Shown: one piece after another, positions 1-5,712 of the stretch | Numbering within the stretch: the first letter of the stretch is position 1 | Layout: every line of letters starts with the position of its first letter | NCBI GenBank assembly: GCA_947489175.1 | Contig: CANLED010000119.1 | Location: forward strand, 1 to 6,467 | Direction: 5' to 3' | DNA length: 6,467 nt | Source: Chitinophagaceae bacterium | GTDB taxonomy: Bacteria > Bacteroidota > Bacteroidia > Chitinophagales > Chitinophagaceae | Translations under genes and position numbers: made by a program | The notes under the pieces: model-generated | What the model was told of the DNA's origin: nothing | Seen by the model: the letters and a program-made list of their open reading frames with translations, nothing else | Databases searched by the model: none

Positions 1-1925
1 GGAGGACTTAATGTCCGTGTTACTGTTTGACCTAATTTATTCCCCTTTTCATCAAATATGGCCGCTTTTATAACAGCGTTTAATTCAGCATTAAAAACTC
101 CAGTATACTTGGTGGAGCCAACAGTTGGTTCGGATCCATTCTTAGTAAAACGAACGTTATGAAGATCTGAATCAGTAAAAAAATGAACCTTCGCAACAAG
201 TTCTAAACTGTCGGCTGCAAACGAGATGAAAGGGTTGTACATGCTTCTGGAGTATATGACCCTATCGCGATCAAGCCTTTTAAAATTCATCTCGACACCA
301 TGCTGAAATCGAGTCCAATTCTTTAATGAAGGATCTGTCCATCCAACTTCCGCATTGGCCAATACACGAGGATATAACATTAATTCGCCTATATCACTTG
401 TAGGCGTAAATTCACCCCACAAACAAACCTGTGAACCCATTATCAATTTGGCTTCTTCTTTGGTTAATCCCTCAGGGATTGGTTCATATTGGTATACTTT
501 CTTCAAAGGGATAATACCTCTAGGTGCTTCTGGTTCCAAATCCACTGGCCCCTGATGATTATTAATGTAAGAATGGAGATAAGAAGCTTGAATAGTTTTA
601 TATCCAGCCCGGGGGGCATCTACTTCTGGTGAATACCTGTTTCTCCTCCAAGCCATGATAATCGCTTTTGGAGCGCCTCTCCCATCCAGAATCTCGTCCC
701 AGCCGATTAATGTTTTGCCCCGAGAGATGATTTGTTTATTGATCCGGCTTATAAAATGGCTTTGTAATTCATTCAAATCTTTTAAGCTATGCTCTTTCAC
801 AGTTTTAGTACAGTGCTCGCATTTTGCCCAGTCATTTTTATTACACTCATCACCTCCGATATGAATATATTTGGAAGGGAAAAGTTCAGTGAGTTCACTC
901 AATACATCATTTATAAATTCGTAAGTAGTTTCCTTACCAGCACAAAGGGCATTATTGGGAGAACGGCCACCCGTTGAAACCTCAAAAAGAACATCTTTGC
1001 GGCAGGTTAAAAATGGATAAGAAGCAATAAGTGCCTTACTATGTCCGGGTATGTCTATTTCGGGTATTATTTCAACATTTCTAATTCTTGCGTACTCTAC
1101 AACCTCTTTTATATCATCTTGCGTGTAGAATCCTCCAATTGTAGTCGCTTCATCTGGTTTTCTAAATTCGCGATTCCACCAATGTATACCAGTTCTATCT
1201 GCTCGCCAAGCACCTTTTTTTGTAAGGTTAGGATATTTTTTTATTTCAACCCTCCATCCCTGATCATCGGACAGATGCCAATGGAATTTGTTTGTTTTAT
1301 AGGATGATATGATATCAATTTGTTTCTTAACAAATTCCTTTGACTGAAAATGACGTGAAACATCCAGCATTAATCCTCTCCATTCAAATCTTGGTTTGTC
1401 GGTTACTTCCATACATGGAATATTTATAGACTTGCTGGCAATCTGCCTTGTATCCCCATCTATGGTTTGTCTTAATGTTTGAAAAGCATTGAAAAAACCT
1501 GAATATGTTGTTGCCTTTATACTGATTTCTTTTGATGATATTTTTAATTTATACCCCTCTTTAGCTATTGAAGGATCGTCAGTTATGTCAAATCGGATAT
1601 AATTCGATGATGTCGTTTTATTCCATTTAGTAACATGAATATTTAATCCGGCATCATTCTTTATCTTTTCCTTGATGTAAGGACCCAAGTCGTCAATGAA
1701 TTCTTCTGGCAAAAATATTTTGGTAGTCGGAACAAGGCTGAAATATCCAACACCAATTTTCACTGATTCCGGTTGTGGGATAAAGTAAACTTTTTCCGCC
1801 TCTTTGTTTACAGGTTCAATATCATCACTTAACTTAATTGAAGAAAGCAAAGGCAATGTGATTAGTAGAATCAGGCTTCTTATATTTTTAAATGAATGCA
1901 GACAATTGGTTTCGTTTTTTATCAT
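1..1925 (-). CDS. Secreted beta-N-acetylhexosaminidase, glycoside hydrolase family 20 (3' end beyond window)
   Basis: The minus-strand frame is open from ATG at 1925 through the window edge: 641 codons without a stop, C-terminus missing. Residues 17-33 form a hydrophobic segment after a basic start, which fits a Sec signal peptide; there is no lipobox cysteine. An N-terminal GH20 domain (about 45-170) precedes the catalytic barrel. Barrel motifs are RGLMLDVSRHF (183-193), FHWHLSDDQGW (214-224), PEIDIPGHSKA (288-298), HIGGDE (355-360) and GWDEIL (408-413). D359-E360 should be the family's catalytic pair, in which the substrate acetamido group attacks and the glutamate is the acid. Residues about 590-640 (FTKNGSEPTVGSTKY and after) resemble the chitobiase/hexosaminidase C-terminal domain. 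Expected role: release of terminal GlcNAc or GalNAc from glycans or chitooligosaccharides in the periplasm or outside. The exact substrate cannot be told. The gene uses ATA for isoleucine more than twenty times. Confidence 0.95.
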   Translation of the reverse strand, partial: MIKNETNCLHSFKNIRSLILLITLPLLSSIKLSDDIEPVNKEAEKVYFIPQPESVKIGVGYFSLVPTTKIFLPEEFIDDLGPYIKEKIKNDAGLNIHVTKWNKTTSSNYIRFDITDDPSIAKEGYKLKISSKEISIKATTYSGFFNAFQTLRQTIDGDTRQIASKSINIPCMEVTDKPRFEWRGLMLDVSRHFQSKEFVKKQIDIISSYKTNKFHWHLSDDQGWRVEIKKYPNLTKKGAWRADRTGIHWWNREFRKPDEATTIGGFYTQDDIKEVVEYARIRNVEIIPEIDIPGHSKALIASYPFLTCRKDVLFEVSTGGRSPNNALCAGKETTYEFINDVLSELTELFPSKYIHIGGDECNKNDWAKCEHCTKTVKEHSLKDLNELQSHFISRINKQIISRGKTLIGWDEILDGRGAPKAIIMAWRRNRYSPEVDAPRAGYKTIQASYLHSYINNHQGPVDLEPEAPRGIIPLKKVYQYEPIPEGLTKEEAKLIMGSQVCLWGEFTPTSDIGELMLYPRVLANAEVGWTDPSLKNWTRFQHGVEMNFKRLDRDRVIYSRSMYNPFISFAADSLELVAKVHFFTDSDLHNVRFTKNGSEPTVGSTKYTGVFNAELNAVIKAAIFDEKGNKLGQTVTRTLSP

Positions 1926-2472
1926 GATTTCAAATTTATTTAGCAAAAAATAATACTTAACGGACAAGATTTTTATTTTATCTCGGTAATGCTACAAGCA
2001 TAAAGCCACTACCAGCCTTAAGCCATCCAGAAGAATTCCAAAGTTTCAGTTTTCGGTCCACCTATTCCTGAGATTTTATTCAAGCGCAAAATTTTGAGTC
2101 TAAAAGTTTTTCACCTTTCGATATTCACCATTTTATAACTATATCTCATTTATAAGAGTGACGGAAACATTAAATCTGGACAGGATATTTTACAAATAAC
2201 CTTTCCGCGTAAATGGCTGGCAGCGTTTCAGGAACTTCTGCAGCCTCGATCGTAATGATTTCGATGCTTAATTGAACATTTTTTATCCGGCGGCATAAAA
2301 TATCCAACTTCGACGTTTTGTACTCATGGTTACCTACGTTTAATGTATCTAAACTGAATTCAAAAATCAGTCAAGTTATTTAGGGGGCTAAGACACGCTA
2401 ACACTTCGCTGAAAGCCAAAAGATATTTATCTGAAACCCTCTACAGTATTGGATTTTAGCTTATTTTTAGGC
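1926..2472. other. Long spacer without a complete gene
   Basis: About 550 bases lie between the GH20 start and the tRNA-Leu terminator. No complete ATG-started gene of meaningful length is present on either strand. Just before the GH20 start codon the minus strand reads TAAATTTG (1931-1938), a match to the Bacteroidota -7 box TAnnTTTG, but it has no TTG at proper spacing and would give an almost leaderless mRNA, so it is only a weak promoter candidate. The stretch from about 2170 to 2370 is less AT-rich than its surroundings and reads like protein on the minus strand (separate entry). A second short frame, 1978-2061 minus, begins at GTG after a stop and encodes 27 residues ending in GFMLVALPR. 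No insertion-sequence ends, long repeats or riboswitch folds were recognised. Confidence 0.6.
2170..2370 (-). pseudogene. Coding-like open segment without ATG, possible gene remnant
   Basis: On the minus strand a frame is open for 66 codons from just after a TGA to the TAA at 2170-2172. It contains no ATG or GTG; the only usual start would be an internal TTG at residue 22. The translation is well mixed and protein-like: a charged first half (HEYKTSKLDILCRRIKN), then alternating hydrophobics (VQLSIEIITIEAAEVPE) and an aromatic end (AERLFVKYPVQI). Base composition is richer in G and C than the flanks, as expected of coding DNA in an AT-rich genome. I do not recognise the family. Simplest reading: the 3' end of a gene that lost its start; alternatives are a small gene with a rare start codon, or chance. 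It lies about 130 bases beyond the terminator of tRNA-Leu, transcribed in the same direction. Confidence 0.3.
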
Positions 2473-2500
2473 AAAAAAAATGACCACCAAAAAGTGGTCA
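2473..2500 (-). terminator. Intrinsic terminator after tRNA-Leu(GAG)
   Basis: Read on the minus strand, TGACCAC and GTGGTCA form a perfect 7-bp stem with a 6-base loop (TTTTTG), followed at once by eight T. It begins three bases after the tRNA 3' end, so it most likely ends the tRNA transcript, which may also carry the upstream histidine kinase. Confidence 0.85.
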
Positions 2501-2503
2501 AAG

Positions 2504-2587
2504 TGCCCAAGACTGGATTCGAACCAGCACGCCGTTTCCAGCGCTACCACCTCAAGGTAGTGCGTCTACCAATTTCGCCACCTGGGC
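2504..2587 (-). tRNA. tRNA-Leu(GAG)
   Basis: A full 84-nt class II cloverleaf on the minus strand. The acceptor GCCCAGG pairs with CTTGGGC (one G-U), with discriminator A. The anticodon stem CTACC/GGTAG encloses loop TTGAGGT, so the anticodon is GAG (genomic 2551-2553), reading CUU and CUC. The long variable arm CGCTG-GAAA-CGGCG and the D-arm segment GGTAGACGC are leucine type. The T-loop is TTCGAAT. The CCA end is not encoded (the next bases are CTT), so it must be added by CCA-adding enzyme. It lies 54 bases downstream of the histidine kinase stop on the same strand. Confidence 0.97.
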
Positions 2588-2598
2588 CCGAGGGACGA

Positions 2599-2606
2599 CA
2601 AAATTA
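2599..2606 (-). promoter_or_regulatory. Candidate -7 box for tRNA-Leu(GAG)
   Basis: The minus strand reads TAATTTTG, matching the Bacteroidota -7 consensus TAnnTTTG, and ends 11 bases before the tRNA 5' end, giving a leader of a few bases. A GTTG lies 25 bases further upstream, longer than the usual 18-21, so the -33 element is doubtful. Read-through from the kinase gene is also possible. Confidence 0.4.
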
Positions 2607-2641
2607 TAAAAATTAAAATAGAGAACAGGCACAACGTCCAT

Positions 2642-3793
2642 TTATTTTTTAAGAACAATCCTGAATGTGGTTCCTTTTCCTAGCTCGGACTGTTTTACAA
2701 AAAGTTGACCTGAGTGATATTGCTCTACAATTCTTTTAGAAAGGGTCAAGCCTACTCCCCACCCCCTTTTACGGGTTGTGAATCCAGGTGTAAAAATATC
2801 TTCATACATGCTTTGTGGTATGCCCTTGCCTGTATCTGTAATGTCAATGTTAACTTCACGAAGTGTTTCATCAATTGAAATGGTTAATTTCCCCACTCCT
2901 TCCATTGAATCCAACGCATTTTTTATTAAGTTCTCCAATACCCATTCAATAAGTGGCGTAGAAAAAAACACTAAACTGTTCTCATTCAAATTATTTTGTA
3001 ACACAAAATGCGTTTTTTCAGAAGCCCGTTTCCTCATATATTCCACCACACCTGATACAACTTGAATGATATCATTTTCTTCTTTTTTGGGGATTCCCCC
3101 AATCATGCTAAACCTTTCACTGATCAGTTTTAAACGATCGATGTCCTTTTGAATGTCGGGTAATACCTGATTCATATCACCCCCATGCCGAAGGATGTCT
3201 AACCAACCTGACAATGCAGAAATCGGTGTACCGAGCTGATGCGCGGTTTCTTTTGCCAATCCTGCCCACAAATGGTTTTGTGCAGATTCATATCGATTCT
3301 TTATTGAAATCAACATAAAGAAACTAAACAGAATGACTATGAGCAACTGAACCAGTGGAAAATACCTAACTTGTTTCAATAAATTGGATTCATCATAATA
3401 ATACAAGTTGAATCGTCTCCCCTCATTGTCAAAATAGGTTTTGATGAAAGCACCCCTGCTTTTGAATTTATGAAGTTCCGCTTGTAAATAAGATTCGTTA
3501 TTGACAATACGGGAAGAATCGAAATTCACAAAACTCATGATGCTGTCGTACTCATTGGTTTCAATAACAGGAATATTTTGTTGCTCTGTAACGATGATTG
3601 TGGCTAAAGAAATATTGTCAAAATCACTGGCTGATGCGATAGTTTGCTGTGCTGACACCCATTCTTCAATTTTTTTGCGCTCCTGCGTTGCAATCTTTTT
3701 TGCAAGCATGTTTGAATAAAAAAATGTTCCAATCACGATAAAAACCGCAACAAAGGAAACAATGAACTTCCATTTAAAGAATGTAATGAGCAT
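2642..3793 (-). CDS. Membrane sensor histidine kinase, orphan
   Basis: 383 residues, complete, from ATG at 3793. A short cytoplasmic start is followed by TM1 (about 10-27), a periplasmic sensing region of about 115 residues with no fold I recognise, and TM2 (about 147-164). There is no HAMP linker; a short helix leads directly to the HisKA domain. The H-box is KETAHQLGTPISALSGW with H185 as the phosphoacceptor. The HATPase domain has N-box ENLIKNALDS (N288, N292), G1 DTGKGIP (320-326), F-box DIFTPGFTT (332-340), G2 GWGVGLTLSKRIVEQ (344-358) and a final GKGTTFRIVL. All kinase residues look intact. Known of the class: it autophosphorylates on histidine and passes phosphate to a response regulator. 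None is encoded here, so the partner and stimulus are unknown. The gene diverges from the glycosyltransferase across 127 bases, with tRNA-Leu downstream. Confidence 0.95.
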   Translation of the reverse strand: MLITFFKWKFIVSFVAVFIVIGTFFYSNMLAKKIATQERKKIEEWVSAQQTIASASDFDNISLATIIVTEQQNIPVIETNEYDSIMSFVNFDSSRIVNNESYLQAELHKFKSRGAFIKTYFDNEGRRFNLYYYDESNLLKQVRYFPLVQLLIVILFSFFMLISIKNRYESAQNHLWAGLAKETAHQLGTPISALSGWLDILRHGGDMNQVLPDIQKDIDRLKLISERFSMIGGIPKKEENDIIQVVSGVVEYMRKRASEKTHFVLQNNLNENSLVFFSTPLIEWVLENLIKNALDSMEGVGKLTISIDETLREVNIDITDTGKGIPQSMYEDIFTPGFTTRKRGWGVGLTLSKRIVEQYHSGQLFVKQSELGKGTTFRIVLKK

Positions 3794-3831
3794 GAATGTG
3801 ATTGAAGTTGGTAGATTCTTACCGAATATCG

Positions 3832-3861
3832 CAAAGAATTATAGAAAACAGCTAAAATCAA
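3832..3861 (-). promoter_or_regulatory. Weak candidate promoter for the histidine kinase
   Basis: The minus strand has TTG (3861-3859), then 19 bases, then ATTCTTTG (3839-3832). The spacing fits the Bacteroidota -33/-7 arrangement and the TTTG end matches, but the conserved TA of the -7 box reads AT. It would give a leader of about 30 bases before the ATG at 3793. Confidence 0.3.
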
Positions 3862-3895
3862 TGAATTTCTGAAAGTTTATTTATCAGAATGGAGT

Positions 3896-3903
3896 TATTT
3901 TTG
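3896..3903 (+). promoter_or_regulatory. Candidate -7 box for the glycosyltransferase
   Basis: TATTTTTG matches TAnnTTTG exactly and is the same octamer as in the better supported tRNA-Gly promoter (5236-5243). No clear TTG lies at -33; a TTT at 3876-3878 is 17 bases upstream. Transcription would start near 3909, leaving a leader of only about a dozen bases before the TTG start at 3921. Confidence 0.45.
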
Positions 3904-3920
3904 ACAGATAAACAACCAAC

Positions 3921-4952
3921 TTGGATTATCAACCAACTGTAGCAGTAATCATCTTGAATTGGAACGGCAGAAAATATTTAGAGCGTTTTCTTCCTTTTAT
4001 CCTAGCATCTACCTATAAAAACATGGATGTTATACTTGCAGACAATGCATCTACTGATGATTCTGTAGAATATGTACAATTACATTTCCCTTCTGTAAAA
4101 GTATTGATCAATACGAGCAATGAAGGTTTTGCAGGTGGATACAATTGGGCCATGGAACACATCAACCATGAAATTTCTGTATTGCTAAATTCTGATGTGG
4201 AAGTAAGCGAAGGATGGATTGAACCTGTAATTTCATTGTTTGAAAAAGATACAACTCTTGCAGCTGTGCAACCCAAGATTCTTGACTATAACAACAGAGA
4301 TCAGTTTGAATATGCAGGTGCTGCGGGTGGATGGATTGATCGATATGGCTATCCATTTTCAAAAGGTCGAATTTTTGACTCCATTGAAAAAGACAGTCAC
4401 CAGTATGATGAGGTAAGTCAAATTTTTTGGGCATCTGGAGCAGCCATGTTTATTCGAACAGCCATCTTTAAAGAGATGAAGGGCTTTGATACCTTTTTCT
4501 TTGCTCACCAGGAAGAGATTGATTTGTGTTGGAGAATGCAACATGCCGGATATAAAATTGTATCCTGCCCAAGCTCTGTTGTTTATCACATAGGCGGAGG
4601 AACACTTAGCAAAGACAATCCTCGCAAAGTTTTTTTGAATTTCAGGAATAACCTCATCATGCTATTTAAGAATTTAGGAGGAATGGAAAGGTTGTGGGTG
4701 ATTGGAAGCAGGTTTCTATTAGACGCCATCAGTGCGTATAAGAACGTTATATCCGGACAACCTTCTTTTTTTGTTGCAGTTGCAAAAGCTCATTTTGGTT
4801 TTTTTAGTTGGATGATTTTCAACCAATCAAAAAGTGTGTTCCCTTTGAAAAAAGGAGGGAAAATAGCCGGCAAATTTGATGGGAATATTATATGGGAGCA
4901 TTTTATAAAAGGGAAAAAACGTTTTTCAGAAATTATCCTTGATATTAAATGA
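3921..4952 (+). CDS. Glycosyltransferase family 2 (rhamnosyltransferase-like)
   Basis: 343 residues, complete. The predicted start is TTG at 3921: an in-frame TAA at 3909-3911 blocks extension, and the first in-frame ATG (residue 35) would remove the first strand of the nucleotide-binding fold. GT-A features in order: VAVIILNWNGRKYLERFL (8-24), ILADNASTDDSVE (38-50, nucleotide-sugar site), NEGFAGGYN (67-75), LLNSDVEV (88-95, at the metal-binding DxD position), WASGAAMFIRTAIF (170-183), HQEEIDLCWR (196-205, likely catalytic base region) and VVYHIGGGT (220-228). The C-terminal 100 residues are more hydrophobic and may touch the membrane. The pattern resembles WbbL-type enzymes, which use dTDP-rhamnose in cell-surface polysaccharide synthesis, but donor and acceptor cannot be read from sequence. 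No other polysaccharide genes are adjacent, so it is not in a recognisable surface-glycan cluster here. Confidence 0.93.
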   Translation: MDYQPTVAVIILNWNGRKYLERFLPFILASTYKNMDVILADNASTDDSVEYVQLHFPSVKVLINTSNEGFAGGYNWAMEHINHEISVLLNSDVEVSEGWIEPVISLFEKDTTLAAVQPKILDYNNRDQFEYAGAAGGWIDRYGYPFSKGRIFDSIEKDSHQYDEVSQIFWASGAAMFIRTAIFKEMKGFDTFFFAHQEEIDLCWRMQHAGYKIVSCPSSVVYHIGGGTLSKDNPRKVFLNFRNNLIMLFKNLGGMERLWVIGSRFLLDAISAYKNVISGQPSFFVAVAKAHFGFFSWMIFNQSKSVFPLKKGGKIAGKFDGNIIWEHFIKGKKRFSEIILDIK

Positions 4953-4997
4953 AATGTTGTTTCGATTGATTAATTTCGCACAGCAAAAAAGGTTTTT

Positions 4998-5204
4998 ATG
5001 CAACAAAATATAATTGAAAACGGAGAGAAAAAAGATTTTGGAAGAAATTGGGTAACCTCTTCAAGGTTCTTATTTCATATTCAACTTTTTGCCTTCTTAG
5101 CCTTCGTGTTGGGTGGGTGTTATGGATTGTACAGCACGCACTACAAAGGCAAGCCTAAAGTTGAGGTTCCTGAAAGTACCTTGTATACGCCAAAATACAA
5201 ATAA
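4998..5204 (+). CDS. Small hypothetical protein with one hydrophobic segment
   Basis: 68 residues from ATG at 4998 to TAA. I do not recognise the family. A polar N-terminus of about 22 residues (ending in a basic R23) is followed by a hydrophobic stretch FLFHIQLFAFLAFVLGGC (24-41), then a polar tail rich in lysine, proline and tyrosine that ends YTPKYK. It is either a single-pass inner-membrane protein or, since LGGC at 38-41 resembles a lipobox, a lipoprotein with an unusually long n-region and a 28-residue mature part. AAGG (4989-4992) five bases before the ATG is a weak ribosome-binding candidate. It lies 45 bases after the glycosyltransferase stop on the same strand and may share its transcript; TAATTTCG at 4971-4978 is a one-mismatch -7 box that could instead give it its own promoter. 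Confidence 0.7.
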   Translation: MQQNIIENGEKKDFGRNWVTSSRFLFHIQLFAFLAFVLGGCYGLYSTHYKGKPKVEVPESTLYTPKYK

Positions 5205-5213
5205 GAAATAATT

Positions 5214-5243
5214 TTTGGATTAGCATGAATTCCCTTATTTTTG
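5214..5243 (+). promoter_or_regulatory. Bacteroidota-type promoter for tRNA-Gly
   Basis: TTTG (5214-5217), 18 bases, then TATTTTTG (5236-5243): a full match to the Bacteroidota TTG / TAnnTTTG promoter with proper spacing. The start would fall near 5250, about 23 bases before the tRNA. This is the clearest promoter in the window and the best evidence for the phylum. Confidence 0.8.
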
Positions 5244-5272
5244 CAGTCCGAAAAAATGCTCTTTTAAAAAAT

Positions 5273-5345
5273 GCGGAAGTAGCTCAGCTGGTAGAGCACA
5301 ACCTTGCCAAGGTTGGGGTCGCGGGTTCGAATCTCGTCTTCCGCT
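5273..5345 (+). tRNA. tRNA-Gly(GCC)
   Basis: A full 73-nt class I cloverleaf. The acceptor GCGGAAG pairs with CTTCCGC, with discriminator T as usual for glycine. The anticodon stem CAACC/GGTTG encloses TTGCCAA, so the anticodon is GCC (5306-5308), reading GGC and GGU. The T-arm is GCGGG-TTCGAAT-CTCGT with two G-U pairs. CCA is not encoded. It has its own promoter upstream and a strong terminator directly downstream. Confidence 0.98.
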
Positions 5346-5346
5346 C

Positions 5347-5379
5347 AAAGTTCCATCACGAGATGGAACTTTTTATTTT
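5347..5379 (+). terminator. Strong intrinsic terminator after tRNA-Gly
   Basis: AAAGTTCCATC and GATGGAACTTT form a perfect 11-bp stem with loop ACGA (5358-5361), followed by TTATTTT. It begins two bases after the tRNA discriminator. It separates tRNA-Gly from the next tRNA, so the second tRNA needs read-through or its own promoter. The A-rich left arm also gives a T-rich end on the other strand, so it might act in both directions. Confidence 0.88.
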
Positions 5380-5416
5380 GGATAGTACTTTACGCTAATG
5401 GGTATCTATTTCAAAA

Positions 5417-5502
5417 GCCCGGGTGGTGGAACTGGTAGACACGCAGGACTTATAATCCTGTTCGCCGCAACGCGAGTGCGGGTTCAAGTCCCGCCCCGGG
5501 CA
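5417..5502 (+). tRNA. Class II tRNA of leucine type with anticodon UAU
   Basis: An 86-nt cloverleaf with every stem intact. The acceptor GCCCGGG/CCCGGGC is perfect, with discriminator A; the D-arm holds GTGG, GGTAGA and CAC; the T-arm is GCGGG-TTCAAGT-CCCGC. The long variable arm TTCGC-CGCAAC-GCGAG (5 bp with one G-T) makes it class II. The anticodon stem CAGGA/TCCTG encloses the 7-base loop CTTATAA, placing U33 at 5450 and the anticodon TAT at 5451-5453. Discriminator A, the GGTAGACAC segment and the long arm match leucine tRNAs (compare tRNA-Leu(GAG) in this window), but UAU would pair with AUA, an isoleucine codon. CCA is not encoded. Eight T follow at 5504-5511 and may help termination. 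No strong promoter is seen between the preceding terminator and this gene; TACTTTAC at 5386-5393 is a weak -7 candidate. That it is a tRNA is near certain; its amino acid is open. Confidence 0.93.
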
Positions 5503-5712
5503 CTTTTTTTTATCTTCACTTTACAAATTTCAATTTAAGTTAAACTGATTTTATAATGATTACCATAATTACATGGATAATATCATCTTGAGAAATCACC
5601 ATTTTGCAAATCCACAGAATTTTAGATTGCACTAAAGATTGATGATTATTATTGCAACCACCCTATTTCAGCAGATTCTTCATAAAATAAAATTGCAAAC
5701 CTTTCGGATATT

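Noticed and set aside
655..1307. Plus-strand ORFs of 60-90 codons across this region
   Set aside because: They are antisense to the GH20 gene, whose minus-strand frame is open throughout with all family motifs.
2778..3719. Plus-strand ORFs at 2778-3065 and 3501-3719
   Set aside because: Both are antisense shadows of the intact histidine kinase.
4013..4589. Three minus-strand ORFs of 76-90 codons
   Set aside because: They lie opposite the well-supported glycosyltransferase and have no recognisable motifs.
4850..4860. Strong Shine-Dalgarno-like AAAAGGAGGG
   Set aside because: It lies inside the glycosyltransferase gene with no start codon and frame downstream that makes sense.
5554..5584. 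Imperfect inverted repeat (ATTACCAT ... ATGGATAAT) as a terminator for the symporter
   Set aside because: The stem is AT-rich with a bulge and has no clean T tract, so it is not a convincing terminator.
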